Below are positions 48,765 to 57,053 of a stretch of DNA of 64,000 bases, in pieces (within the stretch, counting starts at the first letter, position 1; the number at the start of each line of letters is the position of its first letter). The DNA comes from Leeuwenhoekiella parthenopeia. GTDB taxonomy: Bacteria; Bacteroidota; Bacteroidia; Flavobacteriales; Flavobacteriaceae. A model generated the notes under the pieces. The model searched no databases, was not told the DNA's origin, and saw only the letters and a list, made by a program, of their open reading frames with translations. Location of the stretch: NCBI RefSeq assembly GCF_020782115.1, contig NZ_JAJGMW010000021.1, positions 23,054 through 87,053 of the forward strand, written 5' to 3'. Position numbers and translations under genes: made by a program.

Positions 48765-49493
48765 ATGTTAGACCGCTACCTTCCTGTTTTTATAATTTTA
48801 TCACTTCTGGCTGAAATTTTAGGTACGGTAGGTGGTTTTGGATCATCTGTTTTTTTTGTGCCCATTGCCAATTTCTTTTGGGATTTTCAATCTGTCCTGG
48901 GTATCACTGCTTTGTATCATGTATCGAGCAACCTTACTAAAATTGCTTTTTTCAATAAAGGCCTGGACAAAAAATTACTCATCCAATTGGGAGTGCCGGC
49001 AGTCGTTTTTGTTATCATTGGCGGCTACTTTAGCCAGTATATTAATTCAGTTTACCTCAACTATTTACTGGGAATATTTTTAGTTTCTCTTAGCTTGATT
49101 TTTTTAATTTTTAAAAAACTGGCAGTTAAACCAACGTCAAAAAATGCTATGATTGGAGGAACACTTTCCGGGTTAAGTGCCGGAATTTTGGGAACTGGTG
49201 GTGCCATCCGCGGGATTACTCTTGCAGCCTTTAAGATGGATAAGAACAAATTTATCGCCACTTCCGCAGTAATTGACCTCGCCGTAGATGTTAGTAGGAC
49301 CGTGGTTTACTATTTAAATGGCTATATGAGAGCAGACCTTTTGTATCTCATTCCCGTGCTTATCCTTGTTGGTATTGGAGGTACCTGGATAGGTAAAAGG
49401 ATTTTAAATAGAATTTGTCAGGATCAATTTAGAACTATAGTTCTTGTTTTAATCCTTGGAATAGGGATTGTAAGTATTTTCAGCAATCTGTGA
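48765..49493 (+). CDS. TauE/SafE family permease
   Basis: This 242-residue membrane protein has about eight helices and the TauE/SafE pattern: ILGTVGGFGSSVFFVPIA at the start and a repeat-like SGLSAGILGTGGAIRGITLA in the middle. The family exports sulfite, sulfoacetate or other organic anions; the substrate here is unknown. An ATG four bases upstream in another frame stops after 17 codons and is rejected. Its promoter carries the FNR-like site S1, so it is placed in the stress regulon. Confidence 0.9.
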   Translation: MLDRYLPVFIILSLLAEILGTVGGFGSSVFFVPIANFFWDFQSVLGITALYHVSSNLTKIAFFNKGLDKKLLIQLGVPAVVFVIIGGYFSQYINSVYLNYLLGIFLVSLSLIFLIFKKLAVKPTSKNAMIGGTLSGLSAGILGTGGAIRGITLAAFKMDKNKFIATSAVIDLAVDVSRTVVYYLNGYMRADLLYLIPVLILVGIGGTWIGKRILNRICQDQFRTIVLVLILGIGIVSIFSNL

Positions 49494-49607
49494 TTTGAGA
49501 CGATTAGCCGAAAATTCAGGTGTCTTCGGTCTCTCATATTGAAGTTTCTTCTAAGCCCTGCACATGCCGGATAATGCTTAAGAAAGTCCCGACTTAAATG
49601 GGGTAAA

Positions 49608-49651
49608 CTGACAATCGTCATAGTTTTTCCTCAGCTCCCGATCTATCTTGC
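49608..49651 (+). promoter_or_regulatory. FNR-geometry site S2 with degenerate -7 box, upstream of the RaiA-like remnant
   Basis: CTGACAATCGTCAT (49608-49621) is a good 5-4-5 site (TGAC-N4-GTCA). At exactly the position predicted by the other sites, 49644-49651, stands TATCTTGC, a weakened TAnnTTTG. The start of the gene remnant at 49672 is 21 bases after the box, in line with the 15-23 bases of the other sites. Confidence 0.65.
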
Positions 49652-49671
49652 TTTCAAATAAAACCTGAAGT

Positions 49672-49944
49672 CTGACTATCACCCTACAGTTTGTCAAAAT
49701 AAAAACCAGCGAAAGCAGGGATGCCTATGTCACCAAAAGCTTCAGCAAATCGCAAGCAAATACAATTTGGGCATTCGTAAAATCTGTTATGAAGAATTGG
49801 GAGAGGACCATAAAGGGAGCCATTAAAACTTGTGCCGATCAACTTCAAAAGTGGAAGGGCAAATTTCACATCAAAATAGCAGCTACTGTGACAGAACCTG
49901 AATTTCAAACAACGATCTATAACAACATATCCTCATTAAACTAA
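49672..49944 (+). pseudogene. decayed ribosome hibernation factor gene (RaiA/HPF-like)
   Basis: The frame starting at CTG 49672 is open for 90 codons. Its start, LTITLQFVKIKTSESRDAYV, resembles the N-terminus of RaiA/HPF proteins. The middle does not, but shifting one base at the AAAA run near 49735 gives KLQQIASKYNLGIRKICYEE, which continues the family pattern; a compensating shift near 49823 returns to the original frame (FHIKIAATVTEPEFQTTIYNN). No ATG is present at the start. It thus looks like an HPF-like gene with a lost start codon and two compensating indels. It lies 9 bases before a usp gene and behind site S2. RaiA identity is by pattern only; sequencing error cannot be ruled out. 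Confidence 0.5.
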
Positions 49945-49953
49945 AGTGCTAAA

Positions 49954-50787
49954 ATGAAAAAAATACTCATTCCCACAGATTTTTCGGAGCATTCTGAATA
50001 TGCGCTCGAAGTTGCAGCAGAACTAGCCAAAAAATACAACGCCTCACTGGTGGTTTTACATATGATTGGGCTATCTGAATCGGTTTTGACCCGAGACGAA
50101 AGCCAGGAAATGTATGAAGCCATCTATTATATGAGATTGGCGAAAAAGCGATTTAATGACTTTTTAGACCGGGATTACTTAAAAAGTATACAAATCGAAG
50201 AGACGGTGCAGCACTACAGAGACTTTCAGGAAATCAATGCAGTTGCAAAAGACTTTGGGGCAGACCTTATTGTGATGGGTTCGCACGGTGCCAGGGGATT
50301 AAAAGAGGTATTTGTAGGCTCCAATACAGAAAAGGTAGTTCGTACCTCAGAAGTTCCTGTTTTGGTGGTTAAGGATAGATCTGCCCATTTTAAGCTGGAT
50401 AAAGTGGTATTTGCCTGCGATTTTAATCTTGATTTTGTAAAACCATTTCAACGAGCCTGGGATTTTTTCAAGGATACCGATACCTTATTTCAAACCGTGT
50501 ATGTAAATACACCTGACAGGTTTATGACCTCGGCTGAAATGGAAGAAAAAGCCTTTAACTTTTATTTGCGTAGTGGTATTGAAAACATTGAGGTTTTTGA
50601 CAACACGGTGTACTACTGTGACACCCATTTAGAACACGGCCTGTACAGTTTTTGCAACAAATTTGAGGCAGATCTGGCGGTAATACCCACACACGGCAGA
50701 CGTGGTTTGGCCCATTTTTTTTCGCAGAATATAAGCGAAGCCATTGTTAACCACAGCAACCTGCCTATTATGACCTTTAAGGCATAA
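49954..50787 (+). CDS. universal stress protein, tandem UspA domains
   Basis: This 277-residue cytoplasmic protein has two Usp domains (about 1-145 and 146-277). The first has KKILIPTDFSEHSEYALE at the start and a complete ATP-binding loop, VMGSHGARGLKEVFVGSNTE (G2xG9xGS/T). The second has IPTHGRRGLAHFFSQNISE, also close to the ATP-binding pattern. Tandem Usp proteins act in survival of starvation or low oxygen. It is one of five usp genes between 49954 and 59796 and probably shares site S2 with the remnant upstream. Confidence 0.93.
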   Translation: MKKILIPTDFSEHSEYALEVAAELAKKYNASLVVLHMIGLSESVLTRDESQEMYEAIYYMRLAKKRFNDFLDRDYLKSIQIEETVQHYRDFQEINAVAKDFGADLIVMGSHGARGLKEVFVGSNTEKVVRTSEVPVLVVKDRSAHFKLDKVVFACDFNLDFVKPFQRAWDFFKDTDTLFQTVYVNTPDRFMTSAEMEEKAFNFYLRSGIENIEVFDNTVYYCDTHLEHGLYSFCNKFEADLAVIPTHGRRGLAHFFSQNISEAIVNHSNLPIMTFKA

Positions 50788-50897
50788 AGCTTTCTGTAAC
50801 AGATCACGGCGCGCATTCATAGATTAATAGTGCCGGTGCTAAAGCATAAAAACACGGTCCATTTGAATAAAATTATAAACCTCCAAAACGAGCAATT

Positions 50898-51239
50898 ATG
50901 AAAAATTATGTATCTAAATATCAGGAACTCACGGCACAAATGAAAAAAATGGGAGCCGAAATACCTGAAACCATGAAAGGCTTCTCATCCCTGCGTCAGG
51001 CAAGTATGGCAGACGGAATGTTATCTTCAAAAAATAAAGAACTTATTGCCTTAGCTATTGCAATTGCAGTAAGATGTGATGGTTGTATCGCGTTTCACAT
51101 ACACGATGCTCTTGAAACTGGTGCAAGTGAACAAGAAATTCTTGAAACAATAGGGGTTGCCATATGCATGGGTGGTGGTCCGGCTGTAGTTTATGGTTGT
51201 GAGGCATTAACTGCTTTAGAACAGTTCAGGAATAAATAA
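50898..51239 (+). CDS. AhpD-like carboxymuconolactone decarboxylase family protein
   Basis: This 113-residue protein is of the CMD/AhpD family with the redox motif VRCDGCIAFHIHDAL (C60, C63, H67), normal length. AhpD-like proteins act as disulfide-reducing partners of peroxiredoxins or as peroxidases. The upstream 110 bases have only a weak -7 candidate (TCCATTTG, 50858-50865) and no FNR-like site. A strong terminator lies 75 bases after the stop. Confidence 0.9.
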   Translation: MKNYVSKYQELTAQMKKMGAEIPETMKGFSSLRQASMADGMLSSKNKELIALAIAIAVRCDGCIAFHIHDALETGASEQEILETIGVAICMGGGPAVVYGCEALTALEQFRNK

Positions 51240-51314
51240 GGATCCCGGAATAGGTACAGCTTTGTGCAATCTTTTTTCTAGCCCTGGTATGTGAAATATT
51301 TGAACGCCGGAATT

Positions 51315-51356
51315 GCTTAGGTCTGCTTTATAACGACAGGCCTAAGCATTTTTTTT
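51315..51356 (+). terminator. rho-independent terminator after the AhpD-like gene
   Basis: GCTTAGGTCTG (51315-51325) pairs with CAGGCCTAAGC (51337-51347) with one G-U pair; eight T follow at 51349-51356. Confidence 0.9.
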
Positions 51357-51370
51357 GCACCTATTAAAGC

Positions 51371-51841
51371 TTAGACTGAAGCTATTTGGTGTTTACGCAT
51401 TCTGCCCGTGATTTCCTCAACGCTTATGGTAAATACAACCGGCAAATCGTTCATATTAATTTTGCTGGAAAATTGGCTGATAAAATCTAAATCGCGCATT
51501 TCCTTTTTAAGGATTAGATCTTTAATCCCAAGTGAGAATTGGTGTAACAACGCCTTTGCCGTACTGCCTGATTCTTCTTTGTAGGTACCGTGAACCAGTA
51601 CCGATTTCCAGTCATTTACAGAATCAATCTCACTTACACACAGGGATACCGCATTGTTTTTGCGCAAGGCGCTTATTTTATGTACTAAGCCTGAATAGCA
51701 GATAATAGTGTTCTGTTCCTGATTATAAAAGTAGGTGATAGGAGCTACAAATGGTCTACCCTGATAAAGGTAGGCCAGATTACCAATGTAGTTAGTATTG
51801 AGTATTACAAATTGCTCTGTTTGGTTTAATGTCTTTATCAT
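51371..51841 (-). CDS. pyridoxamine 5'-phosphate oxidase-like flavin-binding protein
   Basis: This 156-residue protein is of the PPOx-like split-barrel fold: NYIGNLAYLYQGRPFVAPITYFY at the start, IICYSGLVHKISALRKNNAVSLCV in the middle. Relatives bind FMN or F420 and are common in stress loci; a true PNPOx role is unlikely. It converges on the AhpD-like gene. Its promoter on the minus strand has site S3 and a TACTTTTA -7 box. Confidence 0.88.
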   Translation of the reverse strand: MIKTLNQTEQFVILNTNYIGNLAYLYQGRPFVAPITYFYNQEQNTIICYSGLVHKISALRKNNAVSLCVSEIDSVNDWKSVLVHGTYKEESGSTAKALLHQFSLGIKDLILKKEMRDLDFISQFSSKINMNDLPVVFTISVEEITGRMRKHQIASV

Positions 51842-51863
51842 CTTGCTTGTTTTTAATACCTAT

Positions 51864-51907
51864 TAAAAGTAGCATGGTCACTGATCACAACAAATGACAT
51901 TGGTCAT
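51864..51907 (-). promoter_or_regulatory. FNR-geometry site S3 with -7 box, upstream of the PPOx-like gene
   Basis: Read on the minus strand the site is ATGACCAATGTCAT (51894-51907) and the -7 box is TACTTTTA (51864-51871). The centres are 33 bp apart, as in S1. The start codon follows 23 bases after the box. Confidence 0.75.
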
Positions 51908-52024
51908 ATCTATACCGGCTACCTGATTCGATAAGAAACAGTGCAATACAATCTCGACCCTCGTAGAAAAGCTTGTTTCCTGCTCATTTGCAGGGCGCTT
52001 TTTTTGCAACCAAAGCTTCAAATC

Positions 52025-52909
52025 CTACATGATCAAAGGGTTATGATCGTATTTCTTAAGCACAGGCAGCAGTTTTACTAATGGGATTTCTACGCTGTAG
52101 GTGCCTGTGTAGGAAGGGCAGATCACACAATCGTCAAAGTAGTACTCCACCTTATTGTCATCGATTACAAAATTGTTTTTGTAATCAAAGAAATCATCAA
52201 ATGAGATCTCCCAGCAGGCGTAATAAATATCGCCACGGGCTAGTTGTTCACGAAGTGTTTCATTTAATAGCCGGGTCATTTCCTCTTCAGAACCCTGGTT
52301 GAAAAAGTCTTCATAACACATAAAAACAGAACGGTCCAGGCTAAAATTCAGGCAGTCAAAGGTATAGCTGGGATGCAAGGTGCCCGAGTAATAATTTTCT
52401 TTGTACATCAATACACTAATGAGGTTCTCATTGAGATTGTAAACCTTATAATCTACAAGTCGTTGTTCTTTAAAACGGTTAATAAACAAGGTATCACAAA
52501 ACAGTTCTTTGTCCTCCAGAATTTCAGCTTCAACTCGGTTGAGATTGAGGTAGGTTTCTTCCATATATTCATTGAAATTAACATACGAGGGTTTCAGGGA
52601 TTCATTGAGGTACGGATAGTTGAAATCGATCAGATAAAGGTCCTCGTCCTTTTTAAAGGATTTAGGTATTACCAAATCCTGAAGTTCGGCCTTATCATCT
52701 TTCTTTTCAATAAGTTGTTTGCGTTTTAGCTCTATAGACAGCGTCTTTTCCAGTTCAGCATCGTTAACAGGGAAAATCGTATCAAAGGGGAGTACCTGTT
52801 CAAAGGTTATTTGCTCCTGTTGGTTATGAGGAGTTGTGGGGTCTTTTTCTGAATTTTCCTTGCAGCCAATGAAAAAAAGCACAACGAGAATAGGCAATAC
52901 ATAGTTCAT
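52025..52909 (-). CDS. DUF3298-family lipoprotein (RsiV-like C-terminus)
   Basis: The protein has 294 residues from the ATG at 52909, with lipobox VLFFIGCKE. A GTG at 52942 would add eleven residues and overlap the upstream gene; the ATG is preferred. The C-terminal 100 residues (YYFDDCVICPSYTGTYSVEIPL) match the end of DUF3298, and YYSGTLHPSYTFDCLNFSLD fits the middle of that family. The role is unknown; DUF3298 proteins include the lysozyme-binding anti-sigma factor RsiV. It is in one unit with the TerB-like gene upstream. Confidence 0.78.
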   Translation of the reverse strand: MNYVLPILVVLFFIGCKENSEKDPTTPHNQQEQITFEQVLPFDTIFPVNDAELEKTLSIELKRKQLIEKKDDKAELQDLVIPKSFKKDEDLYLIDFNYPYLNESLKPSYVNFNEYMEETYLNLNRVEAEILEDKELFCDTLFINRFKEQRLVDYKVYNLNENLISVLMYKENYYSGTLHPSYTFDCLNFSLDRSVFMCYEDFFNQGSEEEMTRLLNETLREQLARGDIYYACWEISFDDFFDYKNNFVIDDNKVEYYFDDCVICPSYTGTYSVEIPLVKLLPVLKKYDHNPLIM

Positions 52910-52928
52910 CTGTTTCAGCTTATAATTT

Positions 52929-53339
52929 TTATGCTTCTTCACTAAAAAGCATGTCCAGTTTGGTAATCAATATGAGTTCGCTCTTATTTGTTCCGGCAAA
53001 GGCATTTGCAATTTTCCGGACGGTTTTGACAATCAAATCTTTTCGGTCCTGCGAAAACATATTTTTGTGGTGTTTGTAGTAATGTGTAAAGTCTTCAAAA
53101 CAGTCTTTAGCCTCCATTTGCTCATAGTCAAACCATTCAAATACGATAGCAATTTGATAGGCCGCATCGGTACCAAACTCATCTTCATAGTCATCCATGC
53201 TTTGCCATTGCTCTTCAACAAGTTTGGCAAGTGCTTCGTATTCAACTTTTCTAACGACTTTATCTGTTGCTGCGACGGCGTAGAATAATTCTCCGAGGTT
53301 TTGGTAAAACAGCAATTCGGGTGCGGGCAGGTTATTCAT
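52929..53339 (-). CDS. TerB-like protein
   Basis: This 136-residue, all-helical acidic protein has LGELFYAVAATDKVVRKVEYEALAKLV at the start and KDLIVKTVRKIANAFAG later; this fits the TerB-like fold (two repeats with a metal-binding acidic face), although the match is by pattern. Its promoter has site S4 with a TACTTTTA box at the standard spacing. The next gene (DUF3298 lipoprotein) follows after 19 bases. Confidence 0.68.
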   Translation of the reverse strand: MNNLPAPELLFYQNLGELFYAVAATDKVVRKVEYEALAKLVEEQWQSMDDYEDEFGTDAAYQIAIVFEWFDYEQMEAKDCFEDFTHYYKHHKNMFSQDRKDLIVKTVRKIANAFAGTNKSELILITKLDMLFSEEA

Positions 53340-53357
53340 AGATTTCAGATTATACCG

Positions 53358-53401
53358 TAAAAGTATTTGGATAGGTAAAGTGGTACTATGATAAATATCA
53401 G
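53358..53401 (-). promoter_or_regulatory. FNR-geometry site S4 with -7 box in the divergent gap
   Basis: Read on the minus strand the site is CTGATATTTATCAT (53388-53401) and the box is TACTTTTA (53358-53365), centres 33 bp apart; the TerB-like start is 19 bases after the box. On the plus strand a TAACTTTA (53430-53437) could serve the kinase gene at 53442, at 39 bp from the site, so the same site may also act on that side. Confidence 0.72.
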
Positions 53402-53441
53402 TTTAAGGTACATGCTGTCTTCATTTTGCTAACTTTATCAA

Positions 53442-54959
53442 ATGGAAGTTTTTAAAAAGGGGAGTAATGTGTTTAGGGTGCTTTCAGAAGCCATTTCTGA
53501 AGGTATAGTCGTGGTCAATAAATCACAGATAATTGTGGCTACAAACCGATCTGCCAATACCCTTTTTGGCTATGAGGAAGAGGAGTTAATAGGTAAGCAT
53601 CTCGACATACTCATTCCTAAAGAATTTCATCAGGCGCACCACAGGCATACTAAAACCTTTATGCAAAACAGCGATAAGCGCAGGATGGGTCGCGGCAGGG
53701 ATTTATACGGTTTGCGCAAGGATGGCTCCACCTTTCCGGTAGAGGCGGGGCTCAATCCATTTACGATTTATGACGGCAACTACGTCATGGCTTTGCTCAT
53801 AGATATTACAGAACGAAAAAAAGCAGAGCGTGATTTAAAACACTGGGCAAGCATTTTTAATGATTCACTCAATGAGATATTCATATTTGATGCTCAATCC
53901 CTAAAGTTTTTAGATGTAAATAAAGGAGCGATTAGAAACATTGGTTACTCCTTGAGCGAACTGCGGGAAATGACCCCTTTGAATATTAAACCGGATTTTT
54001 CGAAAGAAGAATTTCTACAAATCATTGAACCGCTTCTGGAGGATAAGGAAGAGAAAATTAAATTCTATGCAAGGCATCAACGAAAAGATGGCACTCAATA
54101 TCCTGTAGAAATACATCTTCAGAAGTCAATTTCAGGAACCAAAGTTACTTTGGTAGCCATCATTTTAGATATTACAGAAAGAGAGCAATACACGCAAAAG
54201 CTCGAAGCCACCGTGGCTGAGCGCACCAAACAATTAAAAGAGGCGCTGGAGAAGGAGCAGGAACTGGGCGAGTTGAAAACCAAATTTTTATCTCTGGTGT
54301 CTCACGAGTTTAAGACCCCATTAAGCGGTATATTAACCTCGGCTATACTTGCAGGAAAATACACCGCCGAGGATCAACAGGATAAAAGAGATAAACACCT
54401 GAAGACCATTCAGTCGAAGGTCAAGTATTTAAACAATATCATTAACGATTTCCTTTCTATTGAGCGTCTGGAGAAGGGCAAGGTCAATTACAATTTCAGC
54501 AGCTTTCCATTGACAAAGGTTGTTAATGAAGTGGTCTATGACGCCAATATGTTACTCAAGGAAGGACAAATTATTTCGTATCCTCAGGGGATTGACAACA
54601 TTCATATTCATTTCGAAGAAAAAATCCTGGAGCTTGCCCTTACCAACCTTATAAGCAATGCCATTAAATATTCTTCAGAAAACAGCACTATTCATCTGAG
54701 TGCACAGGAGAATCAGGACCGGCTTGTTATTAAGGTTAGGGATGAAGGTATAGGAATTCCGGAAGAAGAACAAAAACACATTTTTGAGCGCTACTTCAGG
54801 GCCGAAAACGCCCTGCTAAATCAAGGTACCGGTATTGGTTTAAACATTGTAAAAAGTCATTTAGAAAACCTGGGAGGAAGTATTTCTTTCACCAGCACGT
54901 ATAACGAGGGTTCTGAATTTAGTATAGAGATTCCCTTAAACAAAACGGATAGCTTATGA
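53442..54959 (+). CDS. cytoplasmic PAS-PAS sensor histidine kinase
   Basis: This 505-residue kinase has no membrane segments. The first PAS (about 10-125) is FixL-like in outline (HLDILIPKEFHQAHHRH, MGRGRDLYGLRKDGSTFPVE), but where FixL has its haem-binding His before the GxGR segment this protein has Lys-Arg-Arg. A second PAS (about 130-250), a short coiled coil, HisKA with SLVSHEFKTPLSGI (H288), N-box NLISNAIKYSS, and G-boxes VRDEGIGIPEEEQ and GTGIGLNIVKS follow. The stop overlaps the next gene by four bases (ATGA), so kinase and regulator are a pair. It probably senses redox or oxygen state in the cytoplasm; the ligand is unknown. Confidence 0.95.
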   Translation: MEVFKKGSNVFRVLSEAISEGIVVVNKSQIIVATNRSANTLFGYEEEELIGKHLDILIPKEFHQAHHRHTKTFMQNSDKRRMGRGRDLYGLRKDGSTFPVEAGLNPFTIYDGNYVMALLIDITERKKAERDLKHWASIFNDSLNEIFIFDAQSLKFLDVNKGAIRNIGYSLSELREMTPLNIKPDFSKEEFLQIIEPLLEDKEEKIKFYARHQRKDGTQYPVEIHLQKSISGTKVTLVAIILDITEREQYTQKLEATVAERTKQLKEALEKEQELGELKTKFLSLVSHEFKTPLSGILTSAILAGKYTAEDQQDKRDKHLKTIQSKVKYLNNIINDFLSIERLEKGKVNYNFSSFPLTKVVNEVVYDANMLLKEGQIISYPQGIDNIHIHFEEKILELALTNLISNAIKYSSENSTIHLSAQENQDRLVIKVRDEGIGIPEEEQKHIFERYFRAENALLNQGTGIGLNIVKSHLENLGGSISFTSTYNEGSEFSIEIPLNKTDSL

Positions 54960-56005
54960 AAAAAATACTATTTATTGAAGACGATAGTGTGCTTCGGGAA
55001 AATACAGCAGAATTATTAGAGCTATCAGACTATGAGGTCGTAACGGCAACCAATGGCAAAACAGGTATCGAGATGGCTATCAAGCACCTTCCGGATATCA
55101 TTATCTGTGACATTATGATGCCTGAAGTTGATGGGTATGGCGTGCTCGAGGCGGTTTCACTTAATGCTGAAACTGCTCATATTCCATTTATCTTTCTATC
55201 GGCAAAGACCGAACATAAAGAAATACGAAAAGGAATGGACCTGGGTGCAGACGACTATTTGACCAAGCCTTTTGAAGAAGAAGAACTACTGAGTGCTATC
55301 GAAACCCGGCTTGCAAAGGCAGTTGCGATCTCATCGATGTTTGACCGGCAGTCTAAAAAAAAAGAAACGGAAGATGAGGTACGCAATCTCCATGAACTTA
55401 AAAACCTTTTTGACGACTCGGGTGAGCTAAAAACCTATGAGGCTGGTGAAACCATTTATCGAGAAGGAGCATATTCTACGCAGGTTTATCTTATACTTAA
55501 GGGGGTCGTAAAAAGTCATCGTATTGAGGAAAGCGGGAAGGAACTGATTACAGCTTTACATCAACCGGACGAGTTTCTGGGTTTTACCTCGTTTGTAGAG
55601 CATGTGCCGTATCAGGAAACCGCTACCGCGATGGAAGCCGTAGAACTGGCAGCTTTGCCCAAAAACCTACTCAATGATATTTTAAGCAAAAACAGAAAGG
55701 TATCTCTGGATTTGCTCAATATCATAACTCAGGATCTGGCCGTACTAAAATCCCAGTTACTGCAAATGGCCTACAGCTCGGTAAAGCGAAAAACGGCTCA
55801 AAGCATTTTGCACTTTGCAAGAGTATTGAATAAAAATCCCTCAGACACGCTTAAGGTCTCTCGTAATGATCTCGCCAGCGTTGCCGGTATCGCTACCGAA
55901 AGTTTTATACGCGCCTTGTCTGATTTTAAAAAAAATGGCTATATAGAAGTTAAGGGCCGGGATATTACAATTACCAACCTCAAAGCCCTGCAGGAAATGG
56001 AGTAA
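54956..56005 (+). CDS. response regulator with REC, cNMP-binding and Crp/Fnr HTH domains
   Basis: This 349-residue protein has a REC domain (about 1-120; phosphoacceptor D52 in IIICDIMMPEVDGYG), a cyclic-nucleotide-binding-type domain (about 145-260: YEAGETIYREGAYSTQVYLI) and a Crp/Fnr HTH (about 270-345; recognition helix ATESFIRALSDFK with E315 and R319). No Fe-S cysteine cluster is seen, so it is not an FNR oxygen sensor itself; phosphorylation by the PAS kinase is the likely input. E and R in the recognition helix are the residues that read the TGA core in CRP and FNR, and this fits the ATGAY/CTGAY half-sites found nearby. It is the best candidate regulator of sites S1-S6. Confidence 0.93.
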   Translation: MKKILFIEDDSVLRENTAELLELSDYEVVTATNGKTGIEMAIKHLPDIIICDIMMPEVDGYGVLEAVSLNAETAHIPFIFLSAKTEHKEIRKGMDLGADDYLTKPFEEEELLSAIETRLAKAVAISSMFDRQSKKKETEDEVRNLHELKNLFDDSGELKTYEAGETIYREGAYSTQVYLILKGVVKSHRIEESGKELITALHQPDEFLGFTSFVEHVPYQETATAMEAVELAALPKNLLNDILSKNRKVSLDLLNIITQDLAVLKSQLLQMAYSSVKRKTAQSILHFARVLNKNPSDTLKVSRNDLASVAGIATESFIRALSDFKKNGYIEVKGRDITITNLKALQEME

Positions 56006-56006
56006 A

Positions 56007-56050
56007 ATGATATTTGTCATTCTTCCCGGTGACTTGCATTTCTACATTTG
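56007..56050 (+). promoter_or_regulatory. FNR-geometry site S5 with -7 box, upstream of usp
   Basis: ATGATATTTGTCAT (56007-56020) is followed by TACATTTG (56043-56050), an exact -7 box. Centres are 33 bp apart and the start codon is 15 bases after the box. It begins two bases after the stop of the regulator gene. Confidence 0.8.
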
Positions 56051-56064
56051 CGCTTATAGTGTAG

Positions 56065-56904
56065 ATGATGCTCAATTTCTTAGTTCCTACAGACTTTTCA
56101 GAAAACGCGTGGAACGCCACGCGATATGCCATTCAGTTTTTTGAAAAGCAACCGGTCACTTTTCATTTTTTACATATAGATTCAGCCGGGTTTGCTGAGC
56201 AGCAACCCCATTTGCACCAGCCGGGATTTTCAGTATCGGGAGATACCGGCATGAATAGCAGGGATTCTATGCAAATCTGGATAAACCGGTTACAAAAACT
56301 TCCTTCAAACCCCAATCATTGCTACCTAAATAGCATCAACAAAATGCCATTCATTACAGGCGTAAGGGAATATCTGAAGACGCATCAGATCGTATTTATG
56401 ATACTTGGCACCAAAGGCGCGTCCGGTCTCAAAGCAGCCACCGTAGGCAGTAAAACCGGTGAGATAATAACTAAAGTAAAGTGCAACGCACTCGTAGTAC
56501 CTGAAAAAGCAAGCTTCAGCATACCGCATAACATTGCTTTCACTACAGACTATACGATTGACTTTACAGAACCTTTAATAGCTGCTTTAAAACGTTTTGC
56601 AGACCATCATAAATCTTCAATTAAAATACTACGGGTAGCGAAAAACAAAGAAACCTTAAGTACAGATCATAAACGCAACAGAGCTTATCTTAAAAGTCAA
56701 TTGAAACACATAAACCACAGTTTTCATGTTGTTGAAAACAAAGACTTAGAAGATGGTCTTGAAGCCTTTTCGCATAAAATGCAGATTGATGTGGTTGCCC
56801 TGATCGCAAAGAACTTAAATTTCTTTCAGAAGCTGCTGTTTACACCCGGAGTGGCTCCTCTTACCTATAGGGCTACAATTCCATTTTTTATTATTCACGA
56901 GTAA
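56065..56904 (+). CDS. universal stress protein, tandem UspA domains
   Basis: This 279-residue protein starts NFLVPTDFSENAWNATRYA. The first domain has the ATP-binding loop ILGTKGASGLKAATVGSKTG; the second domain is divergent and lacks a complete loop (VALIAKNLNFFQKLLFTPG). The start codon is doubled (ATG ATG). It is separately promoted from S5 rather than read through from the regulator gene. Likely role: low-oxygen or starvation survival; specific partner unknown. Confidence 0.9.
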   Translation: MMLNFLVPTDFSENAWNATRYAIQFFEKQPVTFHFLHIDSAGFAEQQPHLHQPGFSVSGDTGMNSRDSMQIWINRLQKLPSNPNHCYLNSINKMPFITGVREYLKTHQIVFMILGTKGASGLKAATVGSKTGEIITKVKCNALVVPEKASFSIPHNIAFTTDYTIDFTEPLIAALKRFADHHKSSIKILRVAKNKETLSTDHKRNRAYLKSQLKHINHSFHVVENKDLEDGLEAFSHKMQIDVVALIAKNLNFFQKLLFTPGVAPLTYRATIPFFIIHE

Positions 56905-57053
56905 CAGCAAATTAAGGCTTTAATTATACCTGTGCTGAGCGACATTCGGGAAGCGCGTTACACGCCGTCTTTTGGCTAAACCTATTGCCGGCACCTTTCC
57001 GGGTTTTACCAAAGTCTGTCTCAATGTAATTCTAATCAATGCAAATCTCGGGG

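Noticed and set aside
49684..49908. Minus-strand reading frame of 74 codons
   Set aside because: It lies opposite the RaiA-like remnant, has no promoter or family resemblance, and is explained as a shadow.
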